Origin: Lederbergia graminis
Lineage (GTDB): Bacteria; Bacillota; Bacilli; Bacillales; Bacillaceae_C
Reading direction: 5' to 3'
Length of the DNA stretch: 64,000 bases
Assembly: GCF_042655485.1 (NCBI RefSeq)
Contig: NZ_JBHSMC010000013.1
Location: 137,670 to 201,669 of the forward strand
Below are positions 52,441-62,112 of the stretch, in pieces. Below the pieces are notes generated by a model. It did not search any database and was not told the origin of the DNA. It was given only the letters and a program-made list of their open reading frames with translations. The position numbers and the translations under genes are program-made. Numbering within the stretch: position 1 is the stretch's first letter; every line of letters starts with the position of its first letter.

Positions 52441-53490
52441 TTACCTTCCCTCCGCCTGTTCTTCAAACTCAACACCATCTCGGTTAGTGACAGAACCAAT
52501 CTTATATGCTTTCTCACCTTGAGCTTCAAAGAATTGAACAATTTCATCTGCATCGCTAGCATTTACAGCAACGACAAAACCGATACCCATATTAAAGATA
52601 TTGTACATCTCCTGGCGATTCAGATTTCCATATTTCTCTAAAGCATGGAATATAGGTAAAATTGGCCACGAGCCTTGATTAATTTTTGCACCTAAACCTT
52701 CTGGAAGCATTCTTGGGATATTTTCAATAAAACCTCCGCCGGTAATATGTGACATCCCCTTAATTTCAAATGTCCTTAATGCTGCTAAAATAGATTTCAC
52801 ATAAATCCTTGTCGGCTCTAGAAGTTCATCACCAAGTTTTCTTGATAGTTCTGGTAACTCTATATCCAAATCAAAACCTTGTTCTTCTAAGAAAATTTTT
52901 CGAACTAAAGAATATCCGTTACTATGAATTCCGCTCGAAGCAAGCCCGATTAACACATCACCAGCTTGAATAGTATCACCAGTAATTAATTGTGATTTCT
53001 CACAAGCACCAACGGAGAATCCTGCTAAATCATACTCATCTATATCATATAAACCAGGCATTTCTGCTGTTTCGCCACCAATTAAGGCACAACCAGCTTG
53101 TTCACAGCCATCTGCAATGCCACTCACTATTTGTTCAATTTTTGTCGGTACTGCTTTCCCAAGTGCAACATAATCAAGAAAATATAAAGGTTCTGCTCCT
53201 TGAACAACTATATCATTGACACACATTGCTACACAGTCTACGCCAATTGTGTCATGGCGATCTGTCATAAAGGCGAGCTTCAGCTTAGTACCAACACCAT
53301 CTGTGCCCGAAACAAGTACTGGTTCTTTCAAGTTGAGAGCTGTTAAGTCAAAAATTCCACCAAAGCTACCAAGTTGCCCTAATACTCCTGTACGTAATGT
53401 CCGATTCGTATGCTTTTTTATTTTTTCGACCGCTTCATAACCAGCCTCGATATTAACTCCAGCACGTTCATATGCGTTCGCCATTTCCAT
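52441..53490 (-). CDS. purM: phosphoribosylformylglycinamidine cyclo-ligase (AIR synthetase)
   Basis: A 349-residue ATP-dependent enzyme for step 5. 'GGIFDLTALNLKEPVLVSGTDGVGTKLKLA' is near the N-terminus, followed by 'AEPLYFLDYVALGK', 'GCALIGGETAEMPGLY' and 'MSHITGGGFIENIPRMLP'. Starts at ATG 53490 or 53484: AAAGGAG is four bases before the first and ten before the second, and the second gives the more usual MANAYERAGV beginning. A 123-base gap with two small hairpins separates it from purF. Confidence 0.96.
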   Translation of the reverse strand: MEMANAYERAGVNIEAGYEAVEKIKKHTNRTLRTGVLGQLGSFGGIFDLTALNLKEPVLVSGTDGVGTKLKLAFMTDRHDTIGVDCVAMCVNDIVVQGAEPLYFLDYVALGKAVPTKIEQIVSGIADGCEQAGCALIGGETAEMPGLYDIDEYDLAGFSVGACEKSQLITGDTIQAGDVLIGLASSGIHSNGYSLVRKIFLEEQGFDLDIELPELSRKLGDELLEPTRIYVKSILAALRTFEIKGMSHITGGGFIENIPRMLPEGLGAKINQGSWPILPIFHALEKYGNLNRQEMYNIFNMGIGFVVAVNASDADEIVQFFEAQGEKAYKIGSVTNRDGVEFEEQAEGR

Positions 53491-53573
53491 ATATCTCCTT
53501 TCGAAAGATACCTGTCATTTTTGCGTTTTAATAATGGGAATTATTTCCATGGATAGAGCGTGGAAATCCGTAA

Positions 53574-53594
53574 AATGATTGTCATACAATCATT
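53574..53594. other. intercistronic hairpin between purF and purM
   Basis: AATGATTG and CAATCATT pair with a five-base loop. A second stem, ATTTCCA with TGGAAAT, lies just to its left (about 53543-53567). No T-run follows either, so they are more likely mRNA processing or stability elements than terminators. Confidence 0.45.
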
Positions 53595-53613
53595 GAATGG
53601 ATTCTCACCGCTC

Positions 53614-55035
53614 TTATCTGCTTAATTCCTTCTCATGGGGTAATAATGTATCTGAGAATATTTCCGTTGGGTATTCACCTGTGAAGCACGCCATACATTG
53701 ACCACAGTTTTTCCCGTAACCTTGTCTGCCAATTGCATCTAACGTACCTTCAACACTAAGGAAAGTTAACGAGTCAGCACCAATGATTTTACAAATTTCC
53801 TCTACACTATGTTGAGACGCAATAAGTTCTTCATGTGTAGACGTATCTATTCCATAAAAACACGGACTTTTCATTGGTGGAGAACTGATACAAACGTGAA
53901 CTTCTTTCGCACCAGCTTCTTTTAACATCGTGACAATCCGCTTGGAAGTCGTACCACGAACGATAGAATCATCCACCATAATGACACGTTTTCCTTCTAC
54001 GACTTTGCGAACTGGTGATAGCTTCATCTTCACTCCGCGTTCTCGTAGCTCTTGCGATGGTTTTATAAATGTACGCCCTACATAACGGTTTTTGATAAGA
54101 CCCATTTCATATGGTAATCCTGCCTCTTCCGCGAAACCAATAGCTGAGGATATACTAGAATCTGGTACACCTGTTACAACATCTGCTTCTATATTAGCTT
54201 CACGCGCTAGTACACGGCCGAGATTTTTTCTCGCAGAATGGACATTAATTCCCTGTATGTCACTATCAGGACGAGAAAAATACACATACTCCATCGTACA
54301 AATAGCATTTGAAGTGGAATACGAGAAAAATTCAGAGTGTAACCCATCATCATTAATAATGATTAATTCACCTGGCAAAACATCGCGAACAAACTCTGCA
54401 CCAATAATATCAAATGCACATGTTTCAGATGCTACACAGTAAGAATCTCCAATTTTACCGATTGATAAAGGACGTAGACCATTCGGATCTAATGCAATCA
54501 GTAATTCATTTTCTGTCATTAATAAAAAGGCATATGCACCTTTTAGCATCGTAAGTGCATTTTTTAATTGTTCCTTTAATGTAAGGAAGCCACTTCTTTT
54601 TATTAAATGAGCCAACACTTCTGTATCTGAACTCGTTTGAAAAATACTACCTTGTGCTTCCAATTGATGTTTCAACGCATTGGCGTTAACGATATTGCCA
54701 TTGTGAGCAAGTGCTAAACTACCATTTTGTGAGTTAAAGAGGAGAGGCTGAACATTAACGATTCCGCCTCCACCTGCTGTTGCGTAGCGAACATGACCGA
54801 TAGCAGACTGACCATGAAGTTTTGAAATCATTTCCTCTGTAAAAACTTCTGTCACTAACCCCTCACCTTTTTGAGCTTGAAGTCTTTCACCGTCAGATAC
54901 AACAATTCCTGCCCCTTCTTGGCCACGATGTTGTAGACTATGAAGTCCATAATAGGTGATTTGTGCTGCCTCGGGATGACCCCAAATCCCAAACACGCCA
55001 CATTCTTCATTTAAACCTCTTATTTCAGCAAGCAT
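53614..55035 (-). CDS. purF: amidophosphoribosyltransferase
   Basis: A 473-residue enzyme for the first committed step, PRPP to phosphoribosylamine. An 11-residue propeptide ('MLAEIRGLNEE') precedes C12, the N-terminal nucleophile exposed by cleavage, as in B. subtilis PurF. 'GHVRYATAGGG' and 'LAHNGNIVNA' are in the glutaminase domain. The PRPP loop is 'VIMVDDSIVRGTTSKRIV'. Cysteines of the 4Fe-4S cluster are present near 'GYGKNCGQCMACFTGEYP'. ATG 55035 overlaps the end of purL by 16 bases and has GGGAG upstream. Confidence 0.97.
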   Translation of the reverse strand: MLAEIRGLNEECGVFGIWGHPEAAQITYYGLHSLQHRGQEGAGIVVSDGERLQAQKGEGLVTEVFTEEMISKLHGQSAIGHVRYATAGGGGIVNVQPLLFNSQNGSLALAHNGNIVNANALKHQLEAQGSIFQTSSDTEVLAHLIKRSGFLTLKEQLKNALTMLKGAYAFLLMTENELLIALDPNGLRPLSIGKIGDSYCVASETCAFDIIGAEFVRDVLPGELIIINDDGLHSEFFSYSTSNAICTMEYVYFSRPDSDIQGINVHSARKNLGRVLAREANIEADVVTGVPDSSISSAIGFAEEAGLPYEMGLIKNRYVGRTFIKPSQELRERGVKMKLSPVRKVVEGKRVIMVDDSIVRGTTSKRIVTMLKEAGAKEVHVCISSPPMKSPCFYGIDTSTHEELIASQHSVEEICKIIGADSLTFLSVEGTLDAIGRQGYGKNCGQCMACFTGEYPTEIFSDTLLPHEKELSR

Positions 55036-57242
55036 GGGATGGCTCCCTTCCAAACTTTCTCACATTCATTTATTGGTGCATCAATTAATAGATTGCTATT
55101 AGTATCTTTGATTGTTAACTTTTCACTGTTCGTTACTTTTCCAATGAAGGATGCATCTTCCACAAGTTCCTCAAATTGCTCTTTGTTTTCTGCTTTGATT
55201 GAAACAATAAAACGAGATTGTGTTTCACTAAATAGTGCTACAGTAGGTTCACCTTCTAGTGTTACTTCTGCCCCTAAACCAGCAGTATTAAATAGTGATT
55301 CTGCTAATGCGATAGCTGTTCCACCTTCTGCAATATCATGTGCAGATGAAACAAGGCCCGATTTAATAGCAGATAGTAATTGTTTTTGTCTTACAGCTTC
55401 TACTTCTAAATCAATTGCAGGAGACTTACCAGTAATTTCGCCATTTTGTAATTTTTGGAGCTCACTACCACCAAATTCTGGTTTTGTTTCCCCAATGATA
55501 TATATTAAATCACCAACATTTTTGAAGCTTTGTGTTGTAATATGATCAAGATCTTCTACTAATCCAACCATACCAATAATAGGTGTAGGATAGATTGCTT
55601 CTCCTTTTATTTCATTATAAAGGGAGACATTTCCACCAATAACTGGACTATTTAGTGCGAGACAAGCTGCACTAATTCCATCCGCAGCCTTTTCGATTTG
55701 CCAAAAAATCTCGGGGTTTTCTGGGCTACCAAAATTAAGTCCATCTGTAATTGCTATCGGCTCTGCTCCAGAACAAACGACATTACGAGCTGCTTCAGCA
55801 ACTGCAATTTTCCCACCTGTTTCTGGATCTAAGTATATATAACGAGAGTTACAATCTGTTGTCATAGCTAATGCTTTTCTTGTTCCACGAATTCTTACAA
55901 CTGCCGCGTCAGAACCAGGTGTAACCACTGTATTTGTACGAACTTGATAATCATATTGGTTATAAACCCATTCCTTGCTAGCGATCGTAGGCTGTGCTAA
56001 TAACTTCAATAATGTTTCCTTGTAATCTTCTACATTAGGAATCTCTGTTTCCATCGCTTGAAACTCACGGAAATATGCTGGTTCAGAAGAAGGTTTATAA
56101 TAAACAGGAGCATCCTCTGCAAGTGCATCTGTAGGAACCTCTGCAACAACTTCTCCACGATGGATTAAGCGTAATTTCTTATCATCTGTTACTTTTCCAA
56201 CTGCAACTGCTTCTAGACCATATTTGGAGAAAAGATCGATAATCTCTTGTTCTCTACCTTTTTTCACAACAATCAACATTCTTTCTTGTGATTCAGATAG
56301 CATCATTTCGTATGGTGTCATTCCTGTTTCACGTTGCGGAATATCATCAAGAATCATTTCAATACCTGAACCTGCTTTACTTGCCATCTCGGAAGAAGAG
56401 CTAACAAGACCGGCAGCACCCATATCTTGAATACCTACTAAAGCATCTGATTTCACAAGTTCTAAACATGCTTCTAGTAGAAGTTTTTCCATAAATGGAT
56501 CCCCTACTTGAACAGCTGGACGGTTTTCATCTGATGTCTCACTTAATTCTTCTGAAGCAAACGTTGCTCCGTGTATACCATCTCTACCTGTTTTAGCACC
56601 AACATACATAACTGTATTACCGATACCTTTTGCCTGACCTTTTTGAATATCTTCGTGGTTAATTAATCCAACACACATTGCATTTACTAAAGGATTACCA
56701 TCATAGCATGGATCAAATTGTATCTCGCCACCAACTGTAGGAATTCCTATACAGTTTCCATAACCTGCGATTCCAGCAACAACTTCTTTAAATAAATATT
56801 TCACTCTCGGAGTCTCTAATTCTCCGAAACGTAACGAGTTAAGCATTGCAATCGGACGTGCACCCATGGAAAACACATCGCGAATAATTCCACCAACACC
56901 AGTAGCTGCTCCTTGATATGGCTCAATTGCTGAAGGGTGGTTATGGCTTTCTATTTTAAAAACAACTGCCTGATTATCACCGATATCTACTATTCCTGCA
57001 CCTTCACCAGGACCTTGTAGTACTCTTTCACCAGATGTAGGGAATTTCTTCAATACTGGCTTAGAGTTTTTATAACTACAGTGCTCTGACCACATAACAG
57101 AGAATAAACCAAGCTCTGTGTAATTTGGTAGCCTGCCTAATATATCTTCTATCATTGCAAATTCTTCATCTGTAACTCCCATTTGACGATAAACTTTTTC
57201 TTCTTTAATTTGGGATGGATTTGGTTCAAGCATTAACGACAT
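55020..57242 (-). CDS. purL: phosphoribosylformylglycinamidine synthase subunit II
   Basis: A 740-residue small-type PurL, step 4, needing PurQ and PurS. 'GLFSVMWSEHCSYKNSKPVLKKFP' near residue 45 holds the catalytic His. 'VVFKIESHNHPSAIEPYQGAATGVGGIIRDVFSMGARPIA' follows, then 'GDPFMEKLLLEACLEL' and 'VQDMGAAGLVSSSSEM'-like segments. The second half repeats the AIRS-like fold with 'CSGAEPIAITDGLNFG'. It overlaps purQ by 17 bases. Confidence 0.97.
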   Translation of the reverse strand: MSLMLEPNPSQIKEEKVYRQMGVTDEEFAMIEDILGRLPNYTELGLFSVMWSEHCSYKNSKPVLKKFPTSGERVLQGPGEGAGIVDIGDNQAVVFKIESHNHPSAIEPYQGAATGVGGIIRDVFSMGARPIAMLNSLRFGELETPRVKYLFKEVVAGIAGYGNCIGIPTVGGEIQFDPCYDGNPLVNAMCVGLINHEDIQKGQAKGIGNTVMYVGAKTGRDGIHGATFASEELSETSDENRPAVQVGDPFMEKLLLEACLELVKSDALVGIQDMGAAGLVSSSSEMASKAGSGIEMILDDIPQRETGMTPYEMMLSESQERMLIVVKKGREQEIIDLFSKYGLEAVAVGKVTDDKKLRLIHRGEVVAEVPTDALAEDAPVYYKPSSEPAYFREFQAMETEIPNVEDYKETLLKLLAQPTIASKEWVYNQYDYQVRTNTVVTPGSDAAVVRIRGTRKALAMTTDCNSRYIYLDPETGGKIAVAEAARNVVCSGAEPIAITDGLNFGSPENPEIFWQIEKAADGISAACLALNSPVIGGNVSLYNEIKGEAIYPTPIIGMVGLVEDLDHITTQSFKNVGDLIYIIGETKPEFGGSELQKLQNGEITGKSPAIDLEVEAVRQKQLLSAIKSGLVSSAHDIAEGGTAIALAESLFNTAGLGAEVTLEGEPTVALFSETQSRFIVSIKAENKEQFEELVEDASFIGKVTNSEKLTIKDTNSNLLIDAPINECEKVWKGAIPCLLK

Positions 57243-57909
57243 GTGATTCCCTCCAGTTTTTCACGATCGATTGAAATAATTTTAGACCGTCTGCACTTCC
57301 TAATAGACTATCAACTGCTCTTTCCGGATGTGGCATCATGCCAAGCACATTACCTTTTTCATTCGTAATACCAGCGATATTCGCAACACTTCCATTAGGA
57401 TTGTCTGTATATGTGAAAACAATTTGATTGTTCGCCTTTAAACGTTGAATTGTTTCATCATCACAGTAATAATTTCCTTCTCCATGTGCAATTGGAATTC
57501 GAATCACATCATCGTCATTAAATTCAGAAGTGAACATTGTCTTGTTATTTTCAACCTTTAATTCCACTGTTCGACAAATGAATTGTAGACTTTCATTCCT
57601 TCTCATCGCACCTGGTAGTAGACCAGACTCTAGTAAAATCTGAAATCCGTTACATACACCTAATACAGGTTTTCCAGCCTCTGCAGCTTTTACTACTTCT
57701 TGCATTACATTAGAAAAACGAGCAATTGCTCCCGTGCGTAAGTAGTCACCGTATGAAAATCCACCCGGTAATAGAATTCCATCATATTCGTCTAAGCTAT
57801 CAGCATCATGTCTTACATACTCTACCTCTTCACCAAGCTCATCTTTGATTGCATGGAACATGTCTAAATCACAGTTGGAACCTGGAAAAACAATTACGGC
57901 GAACTTCAC
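57226..57909 (-). CDS. purQ: phosphoribosylformylglycinamidine synthase subunit I (glutaminase)
   Basis: A 227-residue class I glutamine amidotransferase. The catalytic triad is C86 in 'LGVCNGFQILLESGLLPG', with H194 and E196 in 'MMPHPERAVD'. It supplies ammonia to PurL. It overlaps purS by four bases (ATGA). Confidence 0.97.
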   Translation of the reverse strand: MKFAVIVFPGSNCDLDMFHAIKDELGEEVEYVRHDADSLDEYDGILLPGGFSYGDYLRTGAIARFSNVMQEVVKAAEAGKPVLGVCNGFQILLESGLLPGAMRRNESLQFICRTVELKVENNKTMFTSEFNDDDVIRIPIAHGEGNYYCDDETIQRLKANNQIVFTYTDNPNGSVANIAGITNEKGNVLGMMPHPERAVDSLLGSADGLKLFQSIVKNWRESHVVNA

Positions 57910-58160
57910 TGTGCAACACTCTCCTCAATCTCATATCGATAATCTTCAATCACTGGATTTGCAAGCAGACGAGTACAAACCTCATTAATAACTTCATCTA
58001 TATCACGGTCTGTTTTTTCAATCGTTAGTTCCATATATTTTCCGATACGTACGTCCGTTACATCTAAATAGTCCATACTATGAAGTGCACCTTTTACTGC
58101 TGCCCCTTGTGGATCTAATACACTCTCTCTTAATGTTACATATACTTTTACTTTATACAT
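57906..58160 (-). CDS. purS: phosphoribosylformylglycinamidine synthase subunit PurS
   Basis: An 84-residue subunit that bridges PurQ and PurL. 'YVTLRESVLDPQGAAVKGALHSMDYLDVTDVRIGKYMEL' is typical. It overlaps purC by eight bases and purQ by four. Confidence 0.96.
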   Translation of the reverse strand: MYKVKVYVTLRESVLDPQGAAVKGALHSMDYLDVTDVRIGKYMELTIEKTDRDIDEVINEVCTRLLANPVIEDYRYEIEESVAQ

Positions 58161-58875
58161 GTGAAAATTCTCCTCCTAGACGGTTTAATATTTCTTTATA
58201 TACAAGTGTTAAATCTCCTAAATCTTTACGAAAAACATCTTTATCTAACTTCTGATTTGTATTTATGTCCCACAGACGACATGTATCAGGAGAGATTTCA
58301 TCCGCTAATATGATTTCATTAGAGGCAGTTTTTCCAAACTCTAGTTTAAAATCTACTAACCGAATCCCGATTTCTAAAAATAGCTGTGAAAGCACTTCAT
58401 TGATTTTTAAAGCTTTCTCTTTAAGTAGTGCTACTTCATCGAGACTAGCAATCTCTAAAGCTTCTATATGATCTTCCGTTAATAACGGGTCGCCCAGTTC
58501 ATCATTTTTATAATAGAATTCGATTATTGGCTTATTGAGTACTGCTCCTTCTTCTAAGCCAAGTCTTCCCGCAAAACTACCTGCAACAATGTTTCTTGTC
58601 ACTACTTCTAACGGAATGATGGAAACCTCTCTCACTAATTGCTCATTGCTTGAGATTCTTTCGATAAAATGACTTTCGATCCCTTTACTCTTTAAGAGTG
58701 AAAAAATACGTGTGGATATTTCGTTGTTCAAAATACCTTTACCGATTATTTCCGATTTCTTTTTCCCGTTAAAAGCAGTGGCAGAATCCTTGTATTCTAT
58801 CCATAAAACACCTGATTCATTTGTCCGATACACTCTTTTAGCCTTACCTTCATACAACAACCCGTGCTTCTCCAT
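58153..58875 (-). CDS. purC: SAICAR synthetase
   Basis: A 240-residue ATP-dependent ligase that joins aspartate to CAIR. 'LLYEGKAKRVYRT', 'IPLEVVTRNIVAGSF', 'LVDFKLEFGK' and 'LADEISPDTCRLWD' are the family signatures. It starts 28 bases after the purB stop. Confidence 0.97.
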   Translation of the reverse strand: MEKHGLLYEGKAKRVYRTNESGVLWIEYKDSATAFNGKKKSEIIGKGILNNEISTRIFSLLKSKGIESHFIERISSNEQLVREVSIIPLEVVTRNIVAGSFAGRLGLEEGAVLNKPIIEFYYKNDELGDPLLTEDHIEALEIASLDEVALLKEKALKINEVLSQLFLEIGIRLVDFKLEFGKTASNEIILADEISPDTCRLWDINTNQKLDKDVFRKDLGDLTLVYKEILNRLGGEFSHV

Positions 58876-58903
58876 CCTATTCCCCCTTTTGTAGTATTCC
58901 GCT

Positions 58904-60202
58904 TTAATCGTTAAGCCCTAATCGTTCAAAGATTGTGTCTACATGTTTCAGATGGTAGTTATAATCAAAACAATCTGCTATTTCTTCTGCAGTTAACTTA
59001 CTTTGAATTGTTGGATCTGCTTCAATCAACTGTCTAAAATGCACCTGTTTCTCCCAAGCTTCCATCGCTTTTGGTTGAACAGTATCATATGCTTCTTCAC
59101 GAACCATTCCTTTATCAATTAGCGCTAACAGTAATCGCTGAGAATAGATAAGGCCTAGTGTTCTATCCATATTGCGTTTCATATTCTCCGGGAAAACAGT
59201 TAAGTTTTTCACGATATTAGCAAAGCGATTTAACATATAATTCAATGCAATCGTTGCGTCAGGCAAAATAATGCGTTCTGCAGATGAATGAGAAATATCT
59301 CTTTCATGCCATAATGGAACATTTTCATAGGCAGTCATCATGTATCCACGGATAACTCTTGCTAAACCGGTCATATTCTCAGAGCCGATAGGGTTTCGTT
59401 TATGTGGCATGGCAGAAGATCCTTTTTGCCCCTTCGAAAAGAACTCTTCTACTTCACGCGTTTCACTTTTTTGCAGACCACGAATTTCCACTGCAAATTT
59501 CTCAATGGAGGTAGCAATTAAGGAAATTGCCGCCAAATAATGCGCATGACGATCTCTTTGTAAAGTTTGGGTTGAAATTGGTGCCGGTTGTATCCCTAGT
59601 TTTTCACATACATATTGTTCAACAACTGGATTAATATTTGCATATGTTCCTACTGCACCTGATAACTTCCCAAACTCTACTCCAGCGGCTGCTTGTTTAA
59701 ATCGTTCTAAATTACGTTTCATTTCTTCATACCATAATCCGAGCTTCAAACCGAAAGTTGTTGGTTCTGCATGAACACCATGTGTTCTTCCCATCATGAC
59801 TGTATATTTATGTTGCTTTGCTTTCTCTCCAAGAATCGCGATGAAGTTTTCAATATCTTGTAGAAGAATCTCATTTGCTTGCTTTAACAAATAGGACAAT
59901 GCTGTATCTACAACATCTGTTGAAGTAAGACCATAATGGACCCATTTTCTTTCTTCACCTAGTGATTCTGATACCGCTCTAGTAAAAGCAACAACATCAT
60001 GACGTGTTTCTTCTTCAATTTCATGAATTCTATTAATATCAAATGTTGCTCGTTCTCTAATTTTTGCTACATCATCTTTCGGTATGTCACCTAGCTCCGC
60101 CCATGCTTCACAAGCTAAAATTTCAACTTCTAACCATGCTTTAAAACGATTTTCTTCCGTCCATATTGCACCCATTTCTGGTCGTGTATAGCGCTCTATC
60201 AT
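58904..60202 (-). CDS. purB: adenylosuccinate lyase
   Basis: A 432-residue fumarase-superfamily lyase acting twice: on SAICAR in IMP synthesis and on adenylosuccinate in AMP synthesis. The signature loop 'GSSAMPHKRNPIGSENMTGLARV' carries the catalytic Ser. 'HDVVAFTRAVSESLG' and 'MMGRTHGVHAEPTTFGLKL' carry the His residues. It is 18 bases downstream of purK. Confidence 0.97.
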   Translation of the reverse strand: MIERYTRPEMGAIWTEENRFKAWLEVEILACEAWAELGDIPKDDVAKIRERATFDINRIHEIEEETRHDVVAFTRAVSESLGEERKWVHYGLTSTDVVDTALSYLLKQANEILLQDIENFIAILGEKAKQHKYTVMMGRTHGVHAEPTTFGLKLGLWYEEMKRNLERFKQAAAGVEFGKLSGAVGTYANINPVVEQYVCEKLGIQPAPISTQTLQRDRHAHYLAAISLIATSIEKFAVEIRGLQKSETREVEEFFSKGQKGSSAMPHKRNPIGSENMTGLARVIRGYMMTAYENVPLWHERDISHSSAERIILPDATIALNYMLNRFANIVKNLTVFPENMKRNMDRTLGLIYSQRLLLALIDKGMVREEAYDTVQPKAMEAWEKQVHFRQLIEADPTIQSKLTAEEIADCFDYNYHLKHVDTIFERLGLND

Positions 60203-60220
60203 GTGAGATTTCCTCCGATT

Positions 60221-61354
60221 CTAGTTCCAAATGTGGTGATCATTTAATTGTAATAGAGTTGCTTCTATATCATCTGTTAACACGGTAATATGTCCCATTT
60301 TCCTTTGATATTTAGCTTCTTGTTTTCCATATAAATGAATGGACCATTCAGAAACGTAGGGTATATGGTCTATAAGTTCATTTACATGTTGTCCTAATAT
60401 ATTTACCATTATTACTGGCTTTAGTAATAATGGTTTTTTCAATGGCCAATTGCACACAGCTCGTATATGTTGGTCAAACTGTGAAAAATCGCAAGCTTCA
60501 ATGGAATAGTGCCCCGAATTATGTGGTCTTGGAGCTAATTCATTCACATATATTTCTCCATTTCTAGTTACAAACATTTCAACTGCTAATGTTCCTACTA
60601 GTTGAACATGTAATGCAATCTTTTTCGCTAATTCATATGCCCCTAATTCAATTGTCTCGGATATTCTAGCAGGTACAATGGTTTGATGAAGAATATTATC
60701 CTGATGAATGTTTTCACCAACAGGGAAACATTCCATATCTCCATTTTCGTTTCTAGTAACAATAACGGAGATTTCCTTCTCAAACTCTAACCAGGATTCA
60801 AGAACACAAGGACCATTTTCTAAAAGTTTCCCTGCTTCTTCTATGTCTGACTGACTTCTAATTACTCGTTGTCCTTTGCCATCGTATCCCCCACGGCTAG
60901 TTTTCAATACACAAGGGTAATCAAGTTTTTCTATCCCTTTTTCAATTTCATCTACGGAGCGAATGATTTCAAAAGGAGCAAGCTTTACTCCGGAAGCATG
61001 TAATGTATTTTTTTCAGTTATCCGATCTTGTGTAATCCGAATAATCTCGGCTCCTTGTGGAATATGTGCTTTCTCCTCTAATGCTTTTAGTGCTTCATAG
61101 TCTATATTTTCAAATTCATATGTAATGACATCACTTTTTTCGGCTAGTAATGCTAATGCGTCATGGTCATTATAGGATGCAACGATTTCTTCATCAGCTA
61201 CTTGACCAGCAGGAGAGTTGGATGTTGGTTCTAGCACAATGACATTAAACCCGGAAGCTTTTGCGGATAATGTCATCATTCTTCCTAATTGACCACCGCC
61301 AATAATTCCTATTGTTTGACCAGGCTTAATCATGTTATTAGACAAGTTGATCAC
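60221..61354 (-). CDS. purK: N5-carboxyaminoimidazole ribonucleotide synthase
   Basis: A 377-residue ATP-grasp enzyme that makes N5-CAIR from AIR and bicarbonate. 'IGIIGGGQLGRMMTLSA', 'KTSRGGYDGKGQRVI' and 'VNELAPRPHNSGHYSIEAC' are the signatures. GTG 61354 overlaps the end of purE by 17 bases; ATG 61333 is an alternative but has no ribosome binding site. Confidence 0.96.
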   Translation of the reverse strand: MINLSNNMIKPGQTIGIIGGGQLGRMMTLSAKASGFNVIVLEPTSNSPAGQVADEEIVASYNDHDALALLAEKSDVITYEFENIDYEALKALEEKAHIPQGAEIIRITQDRITEKNTLHASGVKLAPFEIIRSVDEIEKGIEKLDYPCVLKTSRGGYDGKGQRVIRSQSDIEEAGKLLENGPCVLESWLEFEKEISVIVTRNENGDMECFPVGENIHQDNILHQTIVPARISETIELGAYELAKKIALHVQLVGTLAVEMFVTRNGEIYVNELAPRPHNSGHYSIEACDFSQFDQHIRAVCNWPLKKPLLLKPVIMVNILGQHVNELIDHIPYVSEWSIHLYGKQEAKYQRKMGHITVLTDDIEATLLQLNDHHIWN

Positions 61355-61826
61355 TGCTTTCTAACACTTTTTCCTTAATGTCGTTTCTTCTAGCTTCTAA
61401 GCGTTCTGCAATTTCTTCCTGATGAGTACTTAAAATCTGGGCAGCCAGCAATCCTGCATTTACAGCTCCTGCTCTGCCAATTGCAACAGTTGCTACAGGA
61501 ACTCCGCCAGGCATTTGTACGATGGATAGTAAGGAATCTAACCCTTTTAATGATTTAGATTCTATTGGTACTCCGATAACCGGAAGAGTAGTTTTAGCAG
61601 CTACCATACCAGGAAGGTGTGCAGCTCCACCAGCGCCTGCAATAATTACTTTCAATCCACGCTCTTTCGCTGTTTCTGCATACTCAAACATCAAATCTGG
61701 TGTTCGATGTGCTGAGACAACTTTCTTTTCATATGGAACCTCTAATTCATCCAATATTCCACATGCATTTTTCATCGTTTCCCAATCTGAAGTACTTCCC
61801 ATAATGATTCCAACTTCGGCCTTCAT
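61338..61826 (-). CDS. purE: N5-CAIR mutase
   Basis: A 162-residue class I PurE that rearranges N5-CAIR to CAIR. 'VGIIMGSTSDWETM', 'VVSAHRTPDLMFEYA' with catalytic H40, and 'IAGAGGAAHLPGMVAAKT' are all present. ATG 61826 is six bases after GCGGAGG; ATG 61832 abuts that site. First structural gene of the operon, preceded by a guanine riboswitch. Length equals that of B. subtilis PurE. Confidence 0.97.
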   Translation of the reverse strand: MKAEVGIIMGSTSDWETMKNACGILDELEVPYEKKVVSAHRTPDLMFEYAETAKERGLKVIIAGAGGAAHLPGMVAAKTTLPVIGVPIESKSLKGLDSLLSIVQMPGGVPVATVAIGRAGAVNAGLLAAQILSTHQEEIAERLEARRNDIKEKVLESSDQLV

Positions 61827-61856
61827 TTTCATCCTCCGCTCATCATCTAATAAAAT

Positions 61857-61906
61857 AAAAAATCCCAGATAGCCAGCTTTCTTTATCAGAAAGCAGGATA
61901 TCTGGG
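61857..61906 (-). terminator. riboswitch-controlled attenuator of the purine operon
   Basis: Leftward: an 18-base stem, CCCAGATATCCTGCTTTC with GAAAGCTGGCTATCTGGG, with two mismatches, then a T-rich run. It lies between the guanine aptamer and purE, as expected for transcription attenuation when guanine binds. Confidence 0.9.
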
Positions 61907-61960
61907 GATAAAATATACATACTTAAATAAGCATAAAAATGCTTCCCAAAATCTACTTTC

Positions 61961-62026
61961 CTCATAGTCCAATTATTTACGGCAATTGGGTAGAAACTTA
62001 TGGGCCATATTCCCATGATATACGAG
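61961..62026 (-). ncRNA. purine (guanine) riboswitch aptamer
   Basis: Leftward the segment reads CTCGTAT at the 5' side of P1, then ATATGGCCCATAAG, GTTTCTACCC, TTGCCGTAAAT and GGACTATGAG. P1 forms from CTCGTA with TATGAG. The two loop sequences and the J2/3 and J3/1 cores fit the purine riboswitch. In 'GACTATG' the specificity position is C, so the ligand is guanine or hypoxanthine rather than adenine. Confidence 0.95.
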
Positions 62027-62037
62027 GTAACAACTTC

Positions 62038-62066
62038 ATTTTAACAAAAGATACGAGAGAATACAA
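62038..62066 (-). promoter_or_regulatory. purine operon promoter
   Basis: Leftward TTGTAT (62061-62066) and TAAAAT (62038-62043) are separated by 17 bases. This SigA-type promoter is just downstream of the PurBoxes and upstream of the riboswitch. Confidence 0.85.
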
Positions 62067-62075
62067 TCTAAAAAT

Positions 62076-62109
62076 CGAACATTTTGTTTTAGTTAAATTT
62101 TAATGTTCG
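62076..62109. promoter_or_regulatory. PurR binding site, inverted PurBox pair
   Basis: CGAACATT (62076-62083) and AATGTTCG (62102-62109) are perfect inverted repeats with A/T-rich flanks, as in PurBoxes with their central CGAA. They lie upstream of the -35, as in B. subtilis, where PurR represses when PRPP is low. Confidence 0.9.
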
Positions 62110-62112
62110 TGT

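Noticed and set aside
55039..55545. 168-residue ORF on the plus strand within purL
   Set aside because: Antisense shadow of purL with no independent signal. The 174-residue ORF at 47327-47851, opposite the YerA-type gene, was dropped for the same reason.
61961..62026. Adenine-type riboswitch
   Set aside because: The specificity base in the GACTATG segment is C, as in guanine aptamers, not T as in adenine aptamers.
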